A stretch of DNA of 6,378 nt, taken from Clostridiales bacterium (lineage in GTDB: Bacteria; Bacillota; Clostridia; Saccharofermentanales; UBA5734). How positions within the stretch are numbered: the stretch's first letter is position 1; each line of letters starts with the position of its first letter. The position numbers and the translations under genes were made by a program. This document shows positions 1-5,884 of the stretch, one piece after another. Below the pieces are notes generated by a model. That model was not told the DNA's origin. It saw only the letters and a program-made list of their open reading frames with translations, and searched no databases. The stretch spans positions 1 to 6,378 of the forward strand of contig SLHU01000080.1 in assembly GCA_007135995.1 (NCBI GenBank). Direction: 5' to 3'.

Positions 1-1
1 A

Positions 2-70
2 AGCTACGGACAGTATATCCGTCAACCTGCGGACAGGCAAGTACAGCAGCTTTCGGGCATTAAGCGGTAG
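2..70 (+). CDS. Possible 3' end of an upstream gene (22 codons, partial)
   Basis: Reading from base 2, one forward frame is open for 22 codons to a TAG at 68-70, ending in ...QQLSGIKR. The codons look ordinary for the rest of the window, and a weak terminator-like hairpin follows at 94-125, which is why this frame is preferred. The two other forward frames are also open from the window edge (to about 63 and 87), so the choice is uncertain. No family can be recognised from so short a piece; the bases may equally be non-coding. Confidence 0.25.
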   Translation, partial: SYGQYIRQPADRQVQQLSGIKR

Positions 71-93
71 CGTAAACATTTTATGTTAGCTTG

Positions 94-125
94 AAAAGAA
101 GGTGTTCCGTAAGGCCTGTCTTTTT
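94..125 (+). terminator. Weak terminator-like hairpin
   Basis: AAAAGA (94-99) pairs with TCTTTT (119-124), and AGG (100-102) pairs with CCT (115-117), leaving G118 bulged. The 12-base loop contains a small CC-GTAA-GG hairpin of its own. A run of five T follows at 121-125. It lies shortly after the possible upstream stop codon and before the VanW gene, where a terminator would be expected. The stem is AT-rich and imperfect, so termination strength would be modest at best. Confidence 0.3.
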
Positions 126-134
126 GGCGAATTA

Positions 135-176
135 TTTTGTGCTTCTTGACAGCAGAGTGTTTTGTACTTCTTGATA
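135..176 (+). repeat. Direct repeat pair, 17-base units, 25-base period
   Basis: TTTTGTGCTTCTTGACA at 135-151 and TTTTGTACTTCTTGATA at 160-176 agree at 15 of 17 positions, with starts 25 bases apart. Looser matches to the core TGTnCTTnTTG lie at 117-126 and 187-196, each one base shorter. The repeats sit 100 to 140 bases before the VanW start codon, in non-coding DNA, so they could be binding sites for a regulator. The first unit includes a TTGACA (146-151) that looks like a -35 box, but no good -10 lies at the usual distance. Confidence 0.5.
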
Positions 177-179
177 ACG

Positions 180-191
180 GAACATTTGTTC
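180..191. promoter_or_regulatory. Candidate LexA (SOS) box, GAAC-ATTT-GTTC
   Basis: GAACATTTGTTC has perfect GAAC/GTTC half-sites separated by four bases, the core of the Bacillus LexA (DinR) operator. Against the longer published consensus CGAACRNRYGTTYC it misses both outer bases and one central base. It lies 87 bases before the VanW start codon and four bases after a -10-like TTGATAAC. A single such 8-base match can occur by chance, and no second box was found nearby, so this is a suggestion only. Confidence 0.3.
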
Positions 192-277
192 TTTTGCGGA
201 TCAAATAACGATGTTGTTGCGTCTAAGTGGTGTAACAGGTAAGTGTGTGATACGTGTAGCAACCTGATTTTATTTTA

Positions 278-2029
278 GTGAAAGCGACTGATTTTATGAG
301 AAAATTTAAAACATGGTTTAAAAATGGCAAGAACGCAGTTGTTTTTGCACCTGTAGCTGTCTGTCTGGCTCTGATATTAGGTGTCGGATCCTATTTCGGT
401 GTGAGTCTGTACAGCCATTACAGACAGGACATGAACAGAGAAGCATTGAGACAGGAAGAAGAGCAAAGACAAATAGAATCATCACTTCTTGAAGAGGAAG
501 AAGAACGTATTCGAGAGGAAAAAGAGCGTATTCGCGAAGAAGAAAAAGCGGCTGCTGAAGCGGCTGAAATTGAAGCGATGCGGCATTATCTGGACCGTGA
601 CACGTTTTTCGATGGTCTTTATTTAAATGAGATTGATCTCAGTGGATATACACTGACTGAGGCATTTGATTATTTTAGTGAAATTGAGCAGGATTATCGT
701 GACCAGTTTGGTCTTCAGATTCATTTCGAAGATCAAAGTCTCATCATAGATGAGCAAAATGCAGGCGTTTCGATCAACTGGCTTGACGTGATTGAGCAGC
801 TGTGGATGCTTGGACGCGAACATGACCAGGATGCGGATGATAAGACAATCCGGTCTCAGTATGAGCGTGTACTGATGCTCATGGAGCATCCATCTTATTT
901 TACCAGCTCTTTTTATTTTGACGAACAAAAAGTCAAGAACATGATTTTATCTTTTGCTGATGATTTAACCATTGAACCGGTTGGGGCTGTTGCGACTGGT
1001 TTTGACACGAAAAACAATAAGTTTATTCTAGATGATCAAAGACCGGGACGCAGTTTGAATGGTGAAGAAATCCTTGATCAGGCCCTGACTTTGCTAAATA
1101 ATGAGAATTTTGGACAGACACTGGAACTCAAGGCAGAAACCACTTACAGGGGTTTTGACGCGGCAACGATTCAAGCACGCACAGGCTTTGTTTCAGAAGC
1201 CAGAACGTACGCTCGGGCTGTTAATCCGGGCAGAGATGAGAATATCCGCCTGATCGCTGAGATGACGAACGGTATGGTTCTCCAGCCTGGTGAGACTTTC
1301 TCATTTAATGGCTATATTGGCAGAAGAACTGCCGAAAGGGGCTTTAGGGAGGCAGGCGTTATAATCGGAGGCGTACTGGTTGACCAGCTGGGAGGCGGTA
1401 TTTGCCAACCGAATACAACGCTTTTTCAAGCTGCTGCCAAGGCTGGCCTGGAAATTGTTGAGCGGTACCCCCACTCCTGGCCAAGTACCTATACCGATGT
1501 TGGCATAGACGCGACGGTCAGCTGGAGCGGTCCTGATTTTAAGTTCCGTAATAATACAGATTACCCGGTTGCGATCAGGTCCTGGTATGATAAACCGGCA
1601 GTCGTTTTCCAGGTTTATGGACGCTTGTTTGATGAGGGCGTGACGGTTGAGCTGGATGTCAAGCATCACGGATACATACCTATTCCAGATCCGGAGATCA
1701 AAGAAACTTTCAATCCCGATCTTAAGCCCGGTGAACGCGTTGAGCTTCGTCAGCCTTATATTGGTCAGAGGACGACAGCTTATCGTGTCTTTATGAAAGA
1801 TGGCAAAGAAATAAAACGTGAAGCGGTTGCTGAAAGCTATTATCGACCGCTGCAGGGTCTGGTGGAGTACGGCCCTGAGCCTGTAGTGACTGAACCAGAA
1901 GAGCCTGAAGATGAGACTGACGAAGATATAACCGATCCTGACGACGCAGATGCTGAAACAGATGAGGAAGAAACCGTTGAACCGTCAGCTGAATCTAACG
2001 AGACATCAGATGGTGACAACAGCGATTAG
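278..2029 (+). CDS. VanW-family membrane-anchored cell-surface protein
   Basis: This 583-residue protein has a basic N-terminus and one membrane segment (about 21-43), so most of it should lie outside the cell. Residues 52-103 are a Glu/Arg-rich helix. About 110-290 matches the layout of the PG_binding_4 (YoaR-like) region usual before VanW. The VanW domain spans about 299-435 and shows PGETFSFN (337-344), GGGICQPNTTLF (372-383) with the family cysteine C376, ERYPHS (395-400) and GIDATV (409-414). A G5-like end (about 475-534) includes YRVFMKDGK. The tail 535-583 is mostly Glu and Asp. VanW proteins occur in vancomycin-resistance clusters and widely in Gram-positives, but their biochemical role is unsettled; no other van gene is present here. 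The GTG at 278 gives the longest form; ATG at 296 (M7) is equally plausible, and neither has a strong ribosome-binding site. An in-frame TAG at 257-259 excludes starts further upstream. Confidence 0.93.
   Translation: MKATDFMRKFKTWFKNGKNAVVFAPVAVCLALILGVGSYFGVSLYSHYRQDMNREALRQEEEQRQIESSLLEEEEERIREEKERIREEEKAAAEAAEIEAMRHYLDRDTFFDGLYLNEIDLSGYTLTEAFDYFSEIEQDYRDQFGLQIHFEDQSLIIDEQNAGVSINWLDVIEQLWMLGREHDQDADDKTIRSQYERVLMLMEHPSYFTSSFYFDEQKVKNMILSFADDLTIEPVGAVATGFDTKNNKFILDDQRPGRSLNGEEILDQALTLLNNENFGQTLELKAETTYRGFDAATIQARTGFVSEARTYARAVNPGRDENIRLIAEMTNGMVLQPGETFSFNGYIGRRTAERGFREAGVIIGGVLVDQLGGGICQPNTTLFQAAAKAGLEIVERYPHSWPSTYTDVGIDATVSWSGPDFKFRNNTDYPVAIRSWYDKPAVVFQVYGRLFDEGVTVELDVKHHGYIPIPDPEIKETFNPDLKPGERVELRQPYIGQRTTAYRVFMKDGKEIKREAVAESYYRPLQGLVEYGPEPVVTEPEEPEDETDEDITDPDDADAETDEEETVEPSAESNETSDGDNSD
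503..544 (+). repeat. In-gene 21-base tandem repeat coding for a heptad duplication
   Basis: Two adjacent 21-base units code for ERIREEK and ERIREEE (residues 76-82 and 83-89 of the VanW protein). The unit is exactly one heptad, in phase with the surrounding charged helix. Third-position differences (cga/cgc, gag/gaa) show the copies are not brand new. Such short in-frame units can expand or contract and so change the length of the stalk between membrane and surface domains. Confidence 0.8.
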
Positions 2030-2168
2030 TCCCGGTCAGCCGGCAGTCAAAAAAGTACGTATCATGCAGAGATCTGGCCAGTGATTGTCATATGCGTAAT
2101 TGATGCTCAATTCTGATGTTCGGGTTTATAAGATGGGCACACCTTGAATGAGCACACACTATATGCGT
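2030..2168. other. Convergent intergenic gap without a gene
   Basis: This gap lies between the stop codons of the VanW gene and the PHP-NUDIX gene. It has no ORF of note. The only local structure is a 6-bp inverted repeat, AATTGA-tgc-TCAATT (2098-2112), without a following T-run. The best terminator for VanW transcripts is further on, inside the end of the opposite gene (2181-2216). Confidence 0.6.
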
Positions 2169-3500
2169 TTAAAACACACCTTCAAAAGGCTGCGGCAATT
2201 GCCGCAGCTTTTTGAATAAAGCGATATCGGCAGGCAGAAGATTCAGGTTCAACGCTTCCTGAGGTGTATAAAAGCCGATTGCATCATGAACCCTTAACTG
2301 CCATTTATGATCACATTCAGCTTCATAGCATAACAAGATTACCCGCTGACCTGGATAATCGTGATGGATGACATATTGCAGGCTGCCAACTTCAGCACAG
2401 ACTGCCAATTCCTCATAAAGCTCACGTTTTAATGCCTCGACTGTGCTTTCGCCGGGCATGACTTTACCACCGGGCATTTCCCAGCATCCCTTGAATTTCC
2501 CATTCTCAGAGCGTCTGCCCAGAAGGTATTTTCTACATGCTGAGTTCTTGTCTTTGTAACTGATCAGGGCAGAAACAACCAGCAGCTCTTGATCATCAAG
2601 CCATTTTTGACAGCCTCGATACATGCGTGTGTTATCCTTGTTGCCGCCATGATCATCACTGCCAGCCGTTCGCAACAGGCCGACTGCCCTGGCTGCAGCC
2701 GATATTTCCTGCTGTTCAGCCAAAGTTGCCTGGCCATGAAACGCTTCAACCCCCTGAAGCCCCATTTTCTTTAACCGTTCAAGATGATACAGGAGATCAC
2801 CGCTGACAAGGCTTTCACCACTGCACCATCCATAAAGGTTTGGATGAGCCAGAACTGCTGCACCGCCCGTTGTGTTAATGGCCTCAATAACCGTTTGCGC
2901 GTCAGCTCTTTTTCGTTCAACATAGGCTGGCCTGCCTTCCGATAAGAGCTGCTCAAAGGCTTCAGAAACGGAAGGTACACAGCCTGTTTTAACCAGCAGC
3001 AGAGCCGCCTGCATTCTGCCGGCGGAACCTTTGCCGATCTGCTGCATTTCTTCAAGTGATACGGGGTAGCCTAATGCCTGCAGTCGGTCCGCAAGCAGTC
3101 GATTCCGCTTCTGGCGTGTCTGCTGCTGCTGATCCAGAAAATCAGCAATTCTTTCTATGCCGCCGTTAGGATAATAACCAAGAATATGAAGTTCGCAGAC
3201 GTCGTCTGCTGATACTTCAACGCCTGGTATAAAGGAAGGCACCTTCATGCCCTGCGCCTGCAGCTCAGACAGGCAGTCCTCACAGGATTCAATCGCGTCA
3301 ATTGTATCGTGATCCGTGACAGAAATAGTATTCAGTCCGGCGTCTATCACACGACTGATCAGACGCTCCGGCGAGTCGGAACCGTCAGAGTAATGCGTGT
3401 GCAAGTGTAAATCACAGCCGCCGGCTTGCATGACCGCCTCAAGTTTACCGGCACAATGGGTGTCTGAGAGGTGGTCGCTGCTGATATGATTGCTTAGCAT
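2169..3500 (-). CDS. PHP-domain phosphoesterase fused to a MutT-like NUDIX hydrolase
   Basis: The 443-residue product joins two metal-dependent hydrolases. The PHP domain (about 28-287) resembles the TrpH/YciV (RNase AM) group and keeps a full ligand set: HLHTHYSDG (H32, H34, D39), TDHDT (H64), PGVEVSA (E95), ELHILGYY (H105), AHP (H219) and SDDHG (D282, H284). Members of that group remove nucleotides from 5' ends of RNA or DNA, or dephosphorylate pAp-like nucleotides. The NUDIX domain (about 308-436) has WEMPGGKVMPGE then REL-x-EE (345-367), matching Gx5Ex7REUxEExGU except that A366 replaces the last glycine; the LPAD motif near the end is typical of MutT/NudG-like enzymes. It is cytoplasmic, with no signal peptide or membrane segment. 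The start at 3498-3500 was chosen for its AAAGGA site 10 bases upstream; an ATG at 3525-3527 would add nine residues but has a poorly spaced site. The usual PHP protein of this group is near 280 residues, so the NUDIX part is an added module. Substrate specificity is unknown. Confidence 0.93.
   Translation of the reverse strand: MLSNHISSDHLSDTHCAGKLEAVMQAGGCDLHLHTHYSDGSDSPERLISRVIDAGLNTISVTDHDTIDAIESCEDCLSELQAQGMKVPSFIPGVEVSADDVCELHILGYYPNGGIERIADFLDQQQQTRQKRNRLLADRLQALGYPVSLEEMQQIGKGSAGRMQAALLLVKTGCVPSVSEAFEQLLSEGRPAYVERKRADAQTVIEAINTTGGAAVLAHPNLYGWCSGESLVSGDLLYHLERLKKMGLQGVEAFHGQATLAEQQEISAAARAVGLLRTAGSDDHGGNKDNTRMYRGCQKWLDDQELLVVSALISYKDKNSACRKYLLGRRSENGKFKGCWEMPGGKVMPGESTVEALKRELYEELAVCAEVGSLQYVIHHDYPGQRVILLCYEAECDHKWQLRVHDAIGFYTPQEALNLNLLPADIALFKKLRQLPQPFEGVF
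2181..2216. terminator. Bidirectional terminator inside the 3' end of the PHP-NUDIX gene
   Basis: A perfect 20-base palindrome (2189-2208, GCTGCGGCAA/TTGCCGCAGC) is flanked by A and T runs, so pairing extends over 2181-2216 with one G-T wobble. Read forward it ends in five T (2209-2213), suiting the VanW transcript; read in reverse it ends in CCTTTT, weaker but usable. It codes for FKKLRQLPQPFE on the reverse strand, 9 to 45 bases before the stop codon. A hairpin shared by convergent genes is common; its placement wholly inside coding sequence is less so. Confidence 0.75.
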
Positions 3501-3510
3501 AAAAATATGA

Positions 3511-3516
3511 TCCTTT
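3511..3516 (-). promoter_or_regulatory. Ribosome binding site AAAGGA that decides the PHP-NUDIX start
   Basis: On the reverse strand, AAAGGA is followed by 10 bases and then ATG at 3498-3500. The ATG nine codons earlier has only an AAAGG about 16 bases away. The stretch AAAGGA would be coding if the earlier start were used, so experimental start mapping would settle the matter. Confidence 0.6.
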
Positions 3517-3565
3517 CGACTGAGCATCAGTTTTTATCATCTGCCTTTACATTATCTGAAAAGCT

Positions 3566-3574
3566 TTTATATCA
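3566..3574 (-). promoter_or_regulatory. Possible extended -10 promoter for the PHP-NUDIX gene
   Basis: The reverse strand reads TGATATAAA, which is TGn before a TATAAA hexamer (3566-3571), about 65 bases before the chosen start codon. There is no convincing -35 hexamer at 16 to 18 bases, which extended -10 promoters can tolerate. The gap of 149 bases from the upstream gene and its AT-rich character make an independent promoter likely somewhere here. Confidence 0.25.
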
Positions 3575-3649
3575 TCTGTCAGACTTCAATAACTTATAAA
3601 TAATATCCGCAAACATAATACCCACATGCCCGCGAAAAAAGAACTAAAA

Positions 3650-5884
3650 TTATCTTAGGGCGTAGATAACGGTTTGATTCTGTTCAGGGAACTCGACGAT
3701 TTTTTCAAAATAGGTGCTGAAAAAGGCCTCATTTAAATCGAACTCCTGCTGCTCTCTGAGCTGATTGTCAATCAGCAGATAGTCCAGCCGATTTCCGCGA
3801 ATCATGGCCATCACAGAAGGCAGATCACCATCACCGCCTGAGAGCAGCCACTGCATCTGCTCGAGGCGCCCGGCGGTATCATGACCTGCTGACCAGGCGT
3901 AGTATGAGTGGCCAAACCAGACAAATCGTCCGGACAGGAAAAAGGCATGGTAGTGATAGGGCGCGGTGACAAAGACCGCGTCAGGTCTTGTATAATGGCT
4001 GATCCACAAAGAGACGGGATCCTCCAGATTGATTGACACCGATCGCTGGTTGATATTTCTGTAAATAAGTATTTCCTGCACACCGGTCACTGTCAGTAAA
4101 ACTGCCAGAAAAACGGCTGTTATTTTTGATGTATGCCGCAGGATGTGCTTTTGCTGCCAAAGACTGACCAGCAGCTTTGCCGCGTAAATATTAGCCAGGG
4201 CAATGGATATCATGATGAACTTATGGTTCACGGTTATATCAGGTGTCATGGAAATTGTGAACGCAAACACAAGCGGCAGCATAAAAATGAACATAAGCGG
4301 CCTGCCGGTCCTTTTTTCGTCAAAAATCTGAATGAACCAGATGATAAAAATCAATCCGCTCATTTCGAGAAGATAAAGCAGTATGCCCGGCCAGCTTTGG
4401 CTGACAGCCAAAAATCCAGTTTGAATGGATGGCCTGACGGGTTGACTGTCAAGACCGGCAAAGAAACTTGTTTGAATTTGTGCGGCGATGAACGTTGACA
4501 GCCCGATGATTAGAAAGGATAAGCGGTTTCTTGAAAATATGGCCATGCCCGCCAGAATTAATAACAAAGCGACTGTGGCTGAGCCGTGGAAAAAAGGCAG
4601 GCACACACAAATCAGCAAAGCACCCATAAGCCTTCGCCGGTCATCAGCTGACGCAATCAGCCAGCCTTTTTTACTGATGATATGAAGATGCAGCTGATCA
4701 GTCCCGCGGATACCCGCCAGATAATCCGGCATCAGGATTAATATGACCAGAATCGCCAGCGCAAGGCCAGGCAGCAGGTGCCGCTGATTTGCGTAAACAT
4801 TAATTCCCCACAGCCCCCATTCATCTCGGGGTGTGTTTCCAATCCAGCTGGCCTGGTCACGAAACACTGATATGAACTGACTGATATTGCTCAGTCTGAG
4901 CTGATGTCTGTTTATGTTATCTTGCAGGAACGTCCAGAACGCCATGGAGCTTCTTAAAAAGAGCAAGGTAGGCGCAAGAAAAAATACAGATTTCATCCCT
5001 GTCAGCTTCAGGGCGAGCACACCCAGCAGAACACAAAAACTGACCAGACCGAGCAGACTGGGCAAATTTACTGCCACATGAATCGGAAGTCCAAGAAAAT
5101 GCAGATTACCGCATAAAAAGAAGAACATGAAGTGATAAGAAATGCCGTCACCTGCGAAATGCGGATATTGAACAGGGAAATTTCTGCCTTCAGAGAAAGA
5201 TCGGATCAGTGCTGTATGCGGGGCAAAATCGCTAAATACAGAATAACCGGCATGAATCCAGCTGTCACTTTGATAAAAGGACAACTGCATCAGCCAGGCT
5301 GCAAAGACAAGCCAGACCAATAAAGCTATCAGATAAAACCGTTCGCCTGGGTATTTAAGGCCCCGCATGCATGCTGCCCAGCCGTCAGCTAATGGGCGAC
5401 CGCCTGTGTAGTGACATTGTTCGGCCGGCTGATCGTGAAGCATTTCGAAACCATTAGACCTGTTGGCTTTCGGAAATCTTTCAAAGTCAGATAAATCATC
5501 TGACTTTGTGAGTGTTTGTGAATATGAGCGGCTTTTTTTTTGAGTGACAGACTCAAGGTAGTGCCGCATAAGCGGCAGGCAGACAAAAAGGGTCGCAGCA
5601 ACCAGAAATACCGGGTTGACGATCGATAACGGATGTAGGTTGACTGGCAGCAGCAAGGACAAAGCATGCGCTGCAAGATAATGAAGCCAGGACGAAACAA
5701 GCAGGCCAATCCAGATCGCAGCTGATAACCTCAACAGTAGTTTCAGCCAGGGCGAGTGATCCGTTTCACTCATCTCACGGTCGGTATTGAGCCTGCGAAG
5801 CCAGTCTGTTGTTGAAGGGAAAATGCTCAGGCTGATTTTCCAACCGGCTGCAAACGTTATGAACAGCCAGTAAAGAGCGATCAT
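3650..5884 (-). CDS. Multi-spanning membrane protein, probable GT-C-type glycosyltransferase
   Basis: This 744-residue protein has roughly a dozen hydrophobic segments (for example 47-75, 85-106, 182-202, 253-290, 298-318, 370-388, 420-450, 500-520, 555-577, 587-607) and a C-terminal domain (about 615-744) probably outside the membrane. After a membrane segment comes SDFAPH (218-223), placing an Asp in the first large outer loop, as in GT-C glycosyltransferases, which use polyprenyl-phosphate sugars. Further motifs are YPHFAGDGISYHF (240-252), YANQRHLLPG (364-373), NHKF (553-556), and SGRFVWFGHSYYAWSAG (651-667) with R673, a pattern seen in large GT39/DUF2298-like proteins. The start overlaps the stop of the GtrB-like gene by ATGA, and a GAGGGAG site lies 7 bases upstream, so both products are probably made together. 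A hydrophilic stretch (111-180) splits the N-terminal segments from the rest and may be an insertion. The fold call rests on motif resemblance; the sugar and acceptor are unknown, and a polymerase or flippase role cannot be excluded. Confidence 0.85.
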   Translation of the reverse strand: MIALYWLFITFAAGWKISLSIFPSTTDWLRRLNTDREMSETDHSPWLKLLLRLSAAIWIGLLVSSWLHYLAAHALSLLLPVNLHPLSIVNPVFLVAATLFVCLPLMRHYLESVTQKKSRSYSQTLTKSDDLSDFERFPKANRSNGFEMLHDQPAEQCHYTGGRPLADGWAACMRGLKYPGERFYLIALLVWLVFAAWLMQLSFYQSDSWIHAGYSVFSDFAPHTALIRSFSEGRNFPVQYPHFAGDGISYHFMFFFLCGNLHFLGLPIHVAVNLPSLLGLVSFCVLLGVLALKLTGMKSVFFLAPTLLFLRSSMAFWTFLQDNINRHQLRLSNISQFISVFRDQASWIGNTPRDEWGLWGINVYANQRHLLPGLALAILVILILMPDYLAGIRGTDQLHLHIISKKGWLIASADDRRRLMGALLICVCLPFFHGSATVALLLILAGMAIFSRNRLSFLIIGLSTFIAAQIQTSFFAGLDSQPVRPSIQTGFLAVSQSWPGILLYLLEMSGLIFIIWFIQIFDEKRTGRPLMFIFMLPLVFAFTISMTPDITVNHKFIMISIALANIYAAKLLVSLWQQKHILRHTSKITAVFLAVLLTVTGVQEILIYRNINQRSVSINLEDPVSLWISHYTRPDAVFVTAPYHYHAFFLSGRFVWFGHSYYAWSAGHDTAGRLEQMQWLLSGGDGDLPSVMAMIRGNRLDYLLIDNQLREQQEFDLNEAFFSTYFEKIVEFPEQNQTVIYALR
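5482..5508. repeat. Perfect 11-bp inverted repeat within the GT-C-like gene
   Basis: CAAAGTCAGAT (5482-5492) and ATCTGACTTTG (5498-5508) are exact reverse complements around a 5-base loop. The hairpin codes for residues about 126-135 (TKSDDLSDFE) in the hydrophilic loop of the membrane protein. No T-run follows on the reverse strand, so it is not an intrinsic terminator. Confidence 0.75.

Noticed and set aside
146..178. A standard promoter using TTGACA (146-151)
   Set aside because: The nearest -10-like sequence, GATAAC (173-178), is 21 bases away, too far for a normal housekeeping promoter.
22..204. Reverse-strand 60-codon ORF before the VanW gene
   Set aside because: It starts with TTG, has no clear ribosome-binding site, resembles no family, and runs across the repeats and the LexA-like palindrome.
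623..1669. Reverse-strand ORFs (623-928 and 1301-1669) within the VanW gene
   Set aside because: They lie opposite a well-supported coding frame, have no recognisable domains and are explained as antisense shadows.
278..2029. A vancomycin-resistance gene cluster around the VanW protein
   Set aside because: No van ligase, dehydrogenase, dipeptidase or two-component genes are in the window, and most VanW-family proteins are unrelated to resistance.
4396..4412. Hairpin TTTGGCT-gac-AGCCAAA and a similar one at 3962-3980 (CGCGGT/ACCGCG)
   Set aside because: Stems of 6 to 7 bp inside coding sequence with no T-run on the transcribed strand are expected by chance in a gene of this length.
4133..4685. 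Forward-strand ORFs (4133-4498 and 4488-4685) inside the GT-C-like gene
   Set aside because: They are antisense to a long membrane protein with continuous motifs, and their products look like composition artefacts.
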